A stretch of 64,000 nucleotides of DNA from Ruminococcus sp. (GTDB lineage: Bacteria; Bacillota; Clostridia; Oscillospirales; Ruminococcaceae): the NCBI GenBank assembly GCA_021770655.1, contig JAETQO010000006.1, forward strand, positions 1 to 64,000. Direction: 5' to 3'. The notes beneath the pieces were generated by a model. That model did not search any database and was not told the origin of the DNA. It saw only the letters and a program-made list of their open reading frames with translations. This document shows, one piece after another, positions 9,469 to 16,899 of the stretch (position 1 is the stretch's first letter; each line of letters begins with the position of its first letter). The position numbers and the translations under genes were made by a program.

Positions 9469-10713
9469 CTAATTTTCTGTAAATCCCACAGGGTGGACCT
9501 CATTCTGAATCCGCGCGTCAAAACGGAAAAATTCCTTATCTGCCGCCACAACCGCTCGGTTTATTGCGGAATAACCGTAACGTTCTCTTATTTTATCGAC
9601 TGCCCGATTAATACTTTCACGTTTTTCAATGCGCTTTGGAGACGTATAAAAGTCAAGCTGATAAGCGAATCTTTCGTCACAAAGTTCATAAGTACCCACG
9701 GTTATGGAGCGTATCGGTATACTCTGAGACCAATCATAGGACTTTTTATACAGTTCAAAGGCAGTCTGAGCTATCTTCACTCCGTCGCTGGTGGGAACAG
9801 AAAGCTTGCATTGCCTTGAAAAACATCTGAGTTTTGAATCTCTTATCCCGATCGACACGCCGAGAGCTTTAAGTCCATGCTTTCTGAGCCTTGACGCCAC
9901 GCTTTCGGCGAGAGCAAAGGTAAGAACCTTAACATCGCTGTCATTTTCCAGATCACGGTATGCGGTAGTTCCGTTTGACACAGACTTTATCACCTTTTCA
10001 TCGCCCTGAAGACTAACGGGCGTTTCGTCAAGACCGTTTGCATAGCGATAAAGATATATTCCCCATTTGCCAAGCCAGCACTCTAAAGATCCCGGCGGAG
10101 TCTGTGCCAGCTGTCCAATGGTCTTTATGCCCTTTGAAGCAAGCTTTCTTGCTGTGGAGCGTCCCACATAAAGCAGGTCGGACACAGGAAGACACCATAT
10201 TTTTTCCTTGAAATCATTACGTCCGATGACCGTCGTGCCGTCGGGCTTTTTCATATCCGAACCAAGCTTTGCAAATATCTTGTTAAAGCTTGCTCCCACC
10301 GATACGGTAATGCCAAGCTCCTTTTTGACGGTTTCTCTTATCTCATCAGCCACCTCTTTTATATTGCGCCGTGTACAAGTAACGTCCAGCCAGCACTCAT
10401 CGATACCGAAAGGTTCTATTCTGTCGGTATACCTGTCATAGATTTTATGAGCCGCCTGAGAAAATCTGAGATAAATGTCATCGTGGGGCGGAACTGTCAC
10501 CAGCTCAGGACATTTCAGCTTTGCCTGCCAGATAGTTTCCCCTGTTTTCACTCCCATTGCTTTTGCCGCTTCATTTTTTGCCAATATTATTCCGTGGCGT
10601 TCCTCTACATTTCCCGAAACCGCCACGCACTTGCCTTTTAGCGCAGGATTAAGCCTGCATTCGATCGACGCATAGCAATTATTTATATCCACATGAAGTA
10701 TACTGCGATCCAT
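9469..10713 (-). CDS. dinB: Y-family DNA polymerase IV
   Basis: Error-prone translesion polymerase. It opens with HVDINNCYASIE (palm, first catalytic Asp), continues through an AKNEAAKAMGV segment to GIDECWLDVT (catalytic Asp-Glu pair), and carries the family's little-finger region. ATG 10711-10713 is chosen over the ORF track's 10749 because GGAGGG lies 7 nt upstream and because the consensus promoter puts the transcript start near 10743. Length is 414 residues. Two LexA-type boxes overlap the promoter, so SOS induction is likely. Confidence 0.92.
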   Translation of the reverse strand: MDRSILHVDINNCYASIECRLNPALKGKCVAVSGNVEERHGIILAKNEAAKAMGVKTGETIWQAKLKCPELVTVPPHDDIYLRFSQAAHKIYDRYTDRIEPFGIDECWLDVTCTRRNIKEVADEIRETVKKELGITVSVGASFNKIFAKLGSDMKKPDGTTVIGRNDFKEKIWCLPVSDLLYVGRSTARKLASKGIKTIGQLAQTPPGSLECWLGKWGIYLYRYANGLDETPVSLQGDEKVIKSVSNGTTAYRDLENDSDVKVLTFALAESVASRLRKHGLKALGVSIGIRDSKLRCFSRQCKLSVPTSDGVKIAQTAFELYKKSYDWSQSIPIRSITVGTYELCDERFAYQLDFYTSPKRIEKRESINRAVDKIRERYGYSAINRAVVAADKEFFRFDARIQNEVHPVGFTEN

Positions 10714-10725
10714 TTCCTCACCCTC

Positions 10726-10778
10726 CGAACATTCGTTCTTGATAAACATATTATATCACCAAACAAATGTTCTGTCAA
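10726..10778 (-). promoter_or_regulatory. dinB promoter with two LexA (SOS) boxes
   Basis: A consensus promoter, TTGACA (10773-10778), 17 nt, TATAAT (10750-10755). One SOS-type box, GAACATTTGTTT (10761-10772), fills the spacer. A second, CGAACATTCGTTCT (10726-10739), covers the region just downstream of the start site. Both fit the Gram-positive GAAC-N4-GTTY pattern, so LexA binding would block transcription. Confidence 0.85.
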
Positions 10779-10850
10779 GAGGGTTTTTCAGACAATATAA
10801 AAAAGTTTAAGAACAGCACCTCCGACCTAATGATTGAATGTGCTTTATTA

Positions 10851-10879
10851 TTGACAAAAAGGATGCATTACTGTATAAT
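10851..10879 (+). promoter_or_regulatory. Consensus promoter for the 10943 gene
   Basis: TTGACA, 17 nt, TATAAT, a full match to the housekeeping consensus; the transcript would begin near 10886. Confidence 0.85.
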
Positions 10880-10942
10880 TGTTACTAAGATAAATCGAAA
10901 TTTATAAAATTACTAAAAAATGAACGAAGGTATAAAAATATA

Positions 10943-11845
10943 ATGGGAAATAATAATTTTAGCTATGAAAAAATTCAAAAGAATATAGAAAAATTATTTT
11001 TAAATGAGAAATACCGTAAAGAGAAGCATGACAGCTCACGTATAATCTTTAATCGTGAGATTTCACCGGTGCAGATGTATCAGAATCTGATGGACAACAC
11101 GGTGTTCACATATAAAAATAGAGTACCGGAAGAAGGCTCGAAGGTTATAACCAGCCTTAAAGGAATCAGGAGAAAAAGGATTATCGGTTCAATAATACAG
11201 TGGATAGGTGTCCTTCTGATTGTATTATTTGTATTACTTATTTTAAATTATAAGTCTATAGAATGGGACAACAGTATAAAACTGGCATCTTTACTTTCGA
11301 TGCCTGTTGGTATACTTGTATTTACCGTAGGAGGATTTATCAGGATTTCAGGAAGAAAGTTCATGGGGGAATATCTTGAAGTTTGGAATAAGTTAAGTAA
11401 CCTGAAAGGGCCTATAGAAATCAATTGTCTGAAAAATGGTCAGCTTGCTATAGTAAAATACCGGCATAGAGATAAAAGCTGTGGGGATTATTTAAGCGCT
11501 TTGAATCCCGACGGTACGATATGGCATGGAAATTTCTTTAATTGTATCAGGATTCCTACATACGTGGAATATATGTATATAATAGACAGCATAAAATCAT
11601 GTGCCAGAACAGAAAGCGGTCTGATGATAGAAAGCTCAGGCAAATACTATGGAAGAAGATGGGCATGGAACTCATATTATAGAAGCAGTAGACCAATACC
11701 GTTTTATGTATTTACGGAAACATATGTATCTTACAGAAAGGAGGAAATTCCTGTGATTTTTGATAATATGGATCAGCTTGAATCATCACTTATAAATTAT
11801 GGTTATTTTGAGACTGAAATAAATACATTTTCTCCATTTTATTAA
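10943..11845 (+). CDS. Unknown membrane protein, AT-rich
   Basis: I do not recognise this 300-residue protein. A charged N-terminal part (about 1-75) is followed by two adjacent membrane segments (about 80-102, IIGSIIQWIGVLLIVLFVLLILN, and about 112-133), then a soluble C-terminal domain rich in Tyr and Trp that is probably cytoplasmic. It has its own consensus promoter and terminator, so it is a single-gene unit, and it points opposite to its neighbours. Base composition is clearly more AT-rich than adjacent genes, which may mean recent acquisition. SD GAAGG lies 12 nt before the ATG. Confidence 0.75.
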   Translation: MGNNNFSYEKIQKNIEKLFLNEKYRKEKHDSSRIIFNREISPVQMYQNLMDNTVFTYKNRVPEEGSKVITSLKGIRRKRIIGSIIQWIGVLLIVLFVLLILNYKSIEWDNSIKLASLLSMPVGILVFTVGGFIRISGRKFMGEYLEVWNKLSNLKGPIEINCLKNGQLAIVKYRHRDKSCGDYLSALNPDGTIWHGNFFNCIRIPTYVEYMYIIDSIKSCARTESGLMIESSGKYYGRRWAWNSYYRSSRPIPFYVFTETYVSYRKEEIPVIFDNMDQLESSLINYGYFETEINTFSPFY

Positions 11846-11866
11846 AGATCTCTATATAGAAGTTTT

Positions 11867-11910
11867 AAGCCCGAAAGCGGTTTATTCAAACTGCTTTCGG
11901 GCTTGTTTTG
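11867..11910 (+). terminator. Terminator after the 10943 gene
   Basis: AAGCCCGAAAGC ... GCTTTCGGGCTT, a 12-bp perfect stem, followed by GTTTTGTT. Confidence 0.85.
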
Positions 11911-11995
11911 TTATTGTTACTCGTTTACATTAGAATTTATTCCAATGTAGACATCGCACTTATAACTCCTGTATGAAGTTCAAAAGAATATTTAA

Positions 11996-13123
11996 TCAGT
12001 TTTTGATGTACTTTCCCGCAACCTCATCATAGGTCTTGCAGAAACGGGCGTGAGAAATAAGTCCTCCCCAGCTCATATTGTCGTCAACCTGCGGATCCAT
12101 AACATAAACCTGTCCGTTGATCGTTACTTCGACCCACATATGATAGCCGTAGCCGCCTGCCGCCATTGCGGTCTTTCCGTCCACAGTTCTTGCGCTGAAT
12201 CCCAGATAGTTGAGCATTGCGGCATAAACGTAAGAATACTCCGTACAAGTACCGTAGCCCTCTTCAAGCACTGCCTGCACAGGCTTTGACCAGCCGCCGT
12301 AAGCGTAATAGGTATTCTTTATAAGATAATCATAGCAGGCAAGGGCTTTCTGATAACCCGTCATATCATCCGTAACTATCTTATCCAGATATTTTCTGAT
12401 TATCTTATCCTCATTTCCCGTAAGGCAGGCGTTAGGGGCAAGAACTGCGGAATTGAGCCTTGATTCTGGCGTAGTTCCGTTATCAACAGGCTTTGGCGCA
12501 GTAGTCGTCGTAGTCTTGGCAGTGGTAGTAGGTTTAGCAGTTATAGTTGTTTTGGAAGTAGTGGTCGCCTTAGTGACAGTAGTAGTTTTCTTAGCAGTTG
12601 TTTCCGGCGCTTTTTCAGTAGTCGTAGCAGTCGTATTAGGCTTAGCCTTTGTGGTCGTTGTTATCGCAGTGGTTGTAGTAGTAATCGCCGGAGATGTAGT
12701 TGTAGTAGTTTCCTCAGTGGTTTCCGGCTTAACTGTCGTAGTTGCGGCGGAAGTTTCCGACGTAGTCTCCTTGGTCACAACAGCTTCTGATGTTTCCGAT
12801 GACTGCGGCGCTGGCTGAGTTTCAGCGACAGTCTGCTTTGTAATATCGCTAACAGACACCTCGCCGGCAGGCTGTTCCGGAGCAGAGGTAACGACCTGAG
12901 AAACAGCAGTCACAGTACTTACAGTAGTAACGTCGCCCATTTTTTCCACGGACACCGTTGGAATTTCCTCCTGCTGAACCTCAGAGCTGTCGGGAGGAAG
13001 CACATCGCACGGTTTAATAACAGTTTTATCCAGCGCTGCAAATCCGACCGCAGAAGCCGTGATAACTCCGCAGGCGGAAAGAACTGCAACAGAACGGGAA
13101 AGTCCCGATTTCAGATAACCCAT
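11996..13123 (-). CDS. Secreted transglutaminase-like protein with Thr-rich linker
   Basis: N-terminal signal or anchor (SVAVLSACGVITASAVGFAAL), then roughly 150 residues of Thr/Ser/Pro/Glu low-complexity linker with TTT and TTTT runs, then a C-terminal transglutaminase/protease-like domain. The likely catalytic Cys is in EGYGTCTEYS, His in GYHMWVEV and Asp in VMDPQ. Substrate is unknown; such domains cleave or modify surface proteins or wall peptides. Two in-frame ATGs exist: the first (13129) is only 3 nt from AGGAG, while the second (13123) has 9-nt spacing and is preferred. An inverted repeat surrounds its promoter. The linker suggests a cell-surface role typical of ruminococci. Confidence 0.8.
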   Translation of the reverse strand: MGYLKSGLSRSVAVLSACGVITASAVGFAALDKTVIKPCDVLPPDSSEVQQEEIPTVSVEKMGDVTTVSTVTAVSQVVTSAPEQPAGEVSVSDITKQTVAETQPAPQSSETSEAVVTKETTSETSAATTTVKPETTEETTTTTSPAITTTTTAITTTTKAKPNTTATTTEKAPETTAKKTTTVTKATTTSKTTITAKPTTTAKTTTTTAPKPVDNGTTPESRLNSAVLAPNACLTGNEDKIIRKYLDKIVTDDMTGYQKALACYDYLIKNTYYAYGGWSKPVQAVLEEGYGTCTEYSYVYAAMLNYLGFSARTVDGKTAMAAGGYGYHMWVEVTINGQVYVMDPQVDDNMSWGGLISHARFCKTYDEVAGKYIKN

Positions 13124-13161
13124 TTTCATATGCTCCTTTCATTGATAGTAAGTTAATTATC

Positions 13162-13211
13162 ATTATAAACAATTCAATTACAAAAGTCAAGCGCGTTTGT
13201 AATTGAATTGT
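13162..13211 (-). promoter_or_regulatory. Transglutaminase promoter inside a 16-bp inverted repeat
   Basis: TTGACT (13185-13190), 17 nt, TATAAT (13162-13167). A perfect 16-bp inverted repeat (ACAATTCAATTACAAA, arms 13169-13184 and 13196-13211) fills the spacer and flanks the -35 box, as an operator for a dimeric regulator would. Confidence 0.75.
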
Positions 13212-13410
13212 AATTTTTAAGTTTAAAACAGCACTTTTTCAAGCCATTTATGAATCAATTGTTAATTAAAAATTACGTGAATTGTATATTTTGATTCCAT
13301 GACAGCAAAATATGAGGCTTTTTTCGACAAAATAAACAAATTTATTGAAACTTATATTAATAATACAAAAAACAGGACAGGCAATTCAAAAAATAACGTA
13401 AAAAGGAAGA

Positions 13411-13447
13411 AAACACAAAAAAGAACGCAGACCGAAGTCTGCGCACT
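13411..13447 (-). terminator. Orphan terminator-like hairpin
   Basis: CGCAGAC-loop-GTCTGCG with TTCTTTTTTG on the minus strand, inside the gene-poor 13212-13580 stretch. It may be a second stop signal behind the ferredoxin gene. The 75-residue plus-strand ORF across it (13299-13526) looks incidental. I see nothing else in this gap. Confidence 0.5.
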
Positions 13448-13580
13448 TTTGAAGTATATGAAGTATATATGGAGAAAAAGTATATGCATCAGGGACTTTT
13501 TCGGTGTCCCGCTAACCTTGATTTAATAATAACAGTTGTATGTGACAGTTTTATGACAGAATGTTGAAAACTCACAAAAT

Positions 13581-13614
13581 AAAAAACGCCCACCCAAAAG
13601 GACAGACGTTTTTA
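13581..13614 (-). terminator. Terminator after the ferredoxin gene
   Basis: On the minus strand ACGTCTGTCC, a TTTT loop and GGGTGGGCGT pair fully when G-U pairs are counted, followed by TTTTTT. Confidence 0.75.
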
Positions 13615-13626
13615 TACATAAGTAAA

Positions 13627-13797
13627 TTACTCAGCAGCAGGTGCGCCAACAGGGCAAGTGCCTGCGCAGGAACCGCAATCGATACATGTTGCCGCATCGA
13701 TAACGCACTTTCCGTCATTTTCAGAGATAGCTCCTACAGGACATGCGTCCATGCAAGCGCCGCATCCGATACACTCGTCACTAATCTTATAAGCCAT
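13627..13797 (-). CDS. 2[4Fe-4S] ferredoxin
   Basis: Small cytoplasmic electron carrier, 56 residues, with two classical clusters CIGCGACMDACPVGA and CIDCGSCAGTCPVGA. ATG 13795-13797 (MAYKISDE) is chosen over the ORF track start because AAGGAGG lies 9 nt upstream and family members start at this point. It lies just downstream of the iorAB-paaK operon but appears to have its own promoter and terminator. It is a plausible acceptor for electrons from indolepyruvate ferredoxin oxidoreductase, which is inferred from position. Confidence 0.95.
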   Translation of the reverse strand: MAYKISDECIGCGACMDACPVGAISENDGKCVIDAATCIDCGSCAGTCPVGAPAAE

Positions 13798-13874
13798 TTT
13801 TACAGACCTCCTTGCATAAATTCTAAAAGCACAGAGAGCTTGACTATACAAGTTCCTGAATACTTTATACTATA

Positions 13875-13902
13875 ATAATAACACATTTCAGAAAAAAATC
13901 AA
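13875..13902 (-). promoter_or_regulatory. Possible ferredoxin promoter
   Basis: TTGATT, 16 nt, TATTAT on the minus strand. Weaker than the other promoters in this window. Confidence 0.45.
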
Positions 13903-13953
13903 GTAGTTTGCGACATTTTATAAAAATTTCACATTGAACCGTAATTTTCCTTA

Positions 13954-14388
13954 TCAGATTCCGCTGAGTTCCTCCTGCGAGGTTAGGAAGAATCCTGCGT
14001 CGCTCAAAGCAACCTGGGCGGACGAAACATTCTCCACTCTGAGAATAAGATAAGCAGTGTTATCCTCAGTATTTATAAATGCGGAATACATATACTCCAC
14101 ACTGATATTGTCATCATAAAGAGCTTTCATCGCATCGGCAAGTCCGCCGGGACGGTCGTTGATCTTTACTGCAAGAACCTGCGTAGCTGTCACTGAAAAG
14201 CCGTTTTCCTTCAACGTAGCCGCCGCCTTTTCACAGTCGTCAACGATAAGTCTTAAAATTCCGAAATCTTTCGTGTCGGCAAGCGACATTGCTCTGATAT
14301 TTACCTGAGCGTCTCCCAGGATTCTTGTAACGGCAGAAAGTCTGCCCGGTCTGTTTTCAATAAAAACCGATAGCTGTTTAACCGTCAT
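13954..14388 (-). CDS. Tandem ACT-domain protein
   Basis: 144 residues containing two ACT-type repeats; the first opens KQLSVFIENRPGRLSAVTRIL, the second VLAVKINDRPGGLADAMKAL. ACT domains bind amino acids and regulate metabolic enzymes; no catalytic domain is present. It is last in the iorA-iorB-HD-paaK-ACT operon, 31 nt after paaK, so it probably senses an aromatic amino acid or product and modulates the pathway. The partner is unknown. SD AGGGGG lies about 9 nt before the ATG. Confidence 0.85.
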   Translation of the reverse strand: MTVKQLSVFIENRPGRLSAVTRILGDAQVNIRAMSLADTKDFGILRLIVDDCEKAAATLKENGFSVTATQVLAVKINDRPGGLADAMKALYDDNISVEYMYSAFINTEDNTAYLILRVENVSSAQVALSDAGFFLTSQEELSGI

Positions 14389-14419
14389 GTTTTTTACCCC
14401 CTTTTAGTTTTTCGCAAGC

Positions 14420-15727
14420 TTAGTGCAGTTTTCTGTTGTCGATAACTCTTACAGCCTTGCCCTCAGAACGAGGTATGCTCTTAGGCTCAACAAGTCTGAT
14501 CTTCGCCTTGATTCCAAGAATAGAATGAATATCGTTCGATATTTTCTTTTCAAGCTCTTCGATAGACTTAACGGTATCAGAAAGCATATCATCGTTAAGC
14601 TCGACTCTTATTTCAAAGGTATCGGCGTTGTTTACACGATCAACGATTATCTGATAATTCGGCGTAGCATTACTCATTTTAAGCAAAACGGATTCGATCT
14701 GTGACGGGAACACGTTTACGCCCTTGATGATCAGCATATCATCGCTTCTTCCCATAGGCTTGGTCATTTTCACCAGAGTTCTTCCGCAGGAACATTTTTC
14801 TCTCGAAAGAATGCAAATATCCCTTGTTCTGTATCTGAGCAGAGGAAACGCTTCCTTTGTAATGCTTGTGAACACAAGCTCGCCCTTTGAGCCTTCGGGG
14901 AGAACCTCTCCTGTATCGGGATCGATTATCTCGGCGATAAAGTTATCCTCGTTTATATGCATACCCGTCTGCTCCTCACACTCAAAAGCAACGCCCGGGC
15001 CGCTGGTTTCGGTAAGGCCGTAGATGTCATAGGCTTTAAGTCCCAATGACTTCTCGATCTCGCGTCTCATTTCCTCTGTCCATGGTTCCGCGCCGAAAAT
15101 ACCTGCCTTTAACTTCAGATCGTCCGGAGTAAGACCCATTTCTTTAACTGTTTCTCCGATATATGCGGCATAAGAAGGAGTACAGCAAATAATGGTCGAA
15201 CCGAGATCTCTCATGAACTGTATCTGTCTTTCGGTATTTCCGGAAGACATAGGCAGTGTAAGACAACCGACCTTATGCGAACCGCCGTTAAGTCCCGGTC
15301 CCCCCGTGAACAGACCGTAGCCGTAGCATACCTGACAAACGTCCTCATCGGTTCCGCCTGCCGCAGTGATAGCTCTTGCACAGCAATCTTCCCAAAGGTC
15401 AAGGTCGTGCTGAGTGTAAAATGCAACAACTCTTTTGCCGGTCGTTCCGCTTGTGGACTGAATCCTTACGCAGTCCTTCAACGGCGTTGCAAGAAGTCCG
15501 TATGGATAGCATTCTCTCAGATCGGCCTTTGTTAGGAAAGGAAGCTTATGCAGGTCCTCGATACCCTTGACATCATCGGGCGTCACGCCTTTTTCTTCCA
15601 TTTTCTTGCGATAATAAGGAACGTTATCCCAGACGTGTTTGACCTGCTTCACAAGTCTTTCGCTCTGAAGCTTTTTCATGTCCTCGCGGGACATACATTC
15701 AATTTCTTCGTTCCAGTACTTTCCCAT
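14420..15727 (-). CDS. paaK: Phenylacetate-CoA ligase
   Basis: AMP-forming ligase that interconverts arylacetate and arylacetyl-CoA. 435 residues, family-typical length. The P-loop-like adenylation motif STSGTTGKR is near residue 92, YGLTETSGPG near 240 and LLRYRTRD near 300. In this operon the enzyme most likely runs with IorAB, which makes arylacetyl-CoA from aryl pyruvates; running backwards it could release arylacetate and yield ATP. The ATG has GGAGG 9 nt upstream. Substrate specificity among phenyl-, hydroxyphenyl- and indoleacetate cannot be read from the sequence. Confidence 0.92.
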   Translation of the reverse strand: MGKYWNEEIECMSREDMKKLQSERLVKQVKHVWDNVPYYRKKMEEKGVTPDDVKGIEDLHKLPFLTKADLRECYPYGLLATPLKDCVRIQSTSGTTGKRVVAFYTQHDLDLWEDCCARAITAAGGTDEDVCQVCYGYGLFTGGPGLNGGSHKVGCLTLPMSSGNTERQIQFMRDLGSTIICCTPSYAAYIGETVKEMGLTPDDLKLKAGIFGAEPWTEEMRREIEKSLGLKAYDIYGLTETSGPGVAFECEEQTGMHINEDNFIAEIIDPDTGEVLPEGSKGELVFTSITKEAFPLLRYRTRDICILSREKCSCGRTLVKMTKPMGRSDDMLIIKGVNVFPSQIESVLLKMSNATPNYQIIVDRVNNADTFEIRVELNDDMLSDTVKSIEELEKKISNDIHSILGIKAKIRLVEPKSIPRSEGKAVRVIDNRKLH

Positions 15728-15766
15728 TGGAACATACCTCCTGTTATATTGATTTATAATATTCTA

Positions 15767-16264
15767 TCAGATACCGAACATATCGTTAAGCAGCTTTATA
15801 CCTGTGTCGGTTTTAAAGACCTTGTCACGAAATGTGACTATGCCCTCCCTTGAAAGCTCGTCCTCAAAGGCGTTTACAAGAAAATCAGCCTCAAGAAGTA
15901 TCTGCCAGTCTATACCCTCTACGTCCTCGTAGGTATGATGATGGGCGATCAGAAAGCATACCCTGTCGATGATATTTTCGTCAAAGTCAAGCTCCGTGAG
16001 CATTTTCCTTGCAGGCTCAGGGCCAAGCTCCTCCTGAAGCTTTCCGCCGCAATGACCCTTTCCGTACTTTCCCTCAGCAGGCTTTATGCCGATATCGTGA
16101 ACGACTGCCGCAGCATCAAGGCAATACATATCGTTTATGCTCAGACCCTCTGCCCTGCCTATAACGCGGGCAAAGGTATAAACCTTGATGAAGTGCTGTA
16201 TACGCCTGGGGTCACCCGCAAAGAACTCAGTCATTTTCAGAATAAGACTGCTGATCTCGTCCAT
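15767..16264 (-). CDS. HD-domain phosphohydrolase-like protein
   Basis: 165 residues with a complete HD signature: an N-terminal His in RRIQHFIKVY, VVHDIGI (the HD pair), AHHHT and a C-terminal Asp in LLEADFLVN. HD proteins are metal-dependent phosphohydrolases acting on nucleotides or related phosphates; the substrate here is unknown. It begins 1 nt after the iorB stop, with its SD inside iorB, so it is translationally linked to the oxidoreductase operon. Whether it has a metabolic or signalling role there is not evident. Confidence 0.85.
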   Translation of the reverse strand: MDEISSLILKMTEFFAGDPRRIQHFIKVYTFARVIGRAEGLSINDMYCLDAAAVVHDIGIKPAEGKYGKGHCGGKLQEELGPEPARKMLTELDFDENIIDRVCFLIAHHHTYEDVEGIDWQILLEADFLVNAFEDELSREGIVTFRDKVFKTDTGIKLLNDMFGI

Positions 16265-16265
16265 T

Positions 16266-16841
16266 TTATTTTACCTCTCTGCCAAGTGCGAAAGCCTTCT
16301 TGTTAAGTTCAAGGAACTTTGCAGGAACGCACTGCTCAAGAGCCTTCTGCCACACTTCTTCGTCAAAACTCATCTTTGTGGATACAACGCCCATAAGCAC
16401 GACATTTGAAGCCTTTGAAGTACCTGCCTGCTCTGCAAGCGAAAGCGCGTCAACAGCAATAACGTCAACGCCCATGGTTTCAAGCTTTCCGATGATATTT
16501 TCCGGATATTCAGCCGCGCCGGTTATTACAGGCATAGGGTCTATCTGCTGAGTCGAAGTAACGATATGTCCGCCCTTTTTAAGATAGGAAACATATCTTG
16601 CCGCCTCCAGCTGTTCAAAGCTGATGATAATATCCGCCTCGCCCTTTTCGACTACGGGAGAGCAGACCTCGTCGCCGTATTTTACATATGTAACTACAGA
16701 ACCGCCCCTCTGGCTCATACCATGAACCTCGCTCACCTTGACGTCAAAGCCCTGAGAAAGCAGAACGTTTCCGATTATCCTTGAGGCAAGCAGAGAACCC
16801 TGTCCGCCTACTCCTACTATCATAATTGATTTTGTTTCCAT
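16266..16841 (-). CDS. iorB: Indolepyruvate ferredoxin oxidoreductase, beta subunit
   Basis: Gamma-type subunit of the 2-oxoacid:ferredoxin oxidoreductase family (191 residues). It carries the MIVGVGGQGSLLASRIIG opening and the SEVHGMSQRGGSVV motif typical of IorB. It works with IorA to oxidatively decarboxylate aryl pyruvates, made by transamination of Trp, Phe or Tyr, to aryl acetyl-CoA with reduction of ferredoxin. It lies 58 nt after iorA. SD GAGGTG is 7 nt before the ATG. Confidence 0.94.
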   Translation of the reverse strand: METKSIMIVGVGGQGSLLASRIIGNVLLSQGFDVKVSEVHGMSQRGGSVVTYVKYGDEVCSPVVEKGEADIIISFEQLEAARYVSYLKKGGHIVTSTQQIDPMPVITGAAEYPENIIGKLETMGVDVIAVDALSLAEQAGTSKASNVVLMGVVSTKMSFDEEVWQKALEQCVPAKFLELNKKAFALGREVK

Positions 16842-16899
16842 TATTTACACCTCATATGCAGTTAATTTTCATTTAAGCAGTTTCATATATGGTTCGGTA

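Noticed and set aside
12481-12760. Thr-rich triplet tract as a nucleotide tandem repeat
   Set aside because: Codons vary (act, acc, aca, acg), so it is a protein-level linker and not a DNA repeat array.
12453-12818. Val-rich 121-residue plus-strand ORF
   Set aside because: Mirror image of the Thr-rich linker codons of the transglutaminase gene.
13299-13526. 75-residue plus-strand ORF
   Set aside because: No SD, contains a terminator-like hairpin, composition of intergenic DNA.
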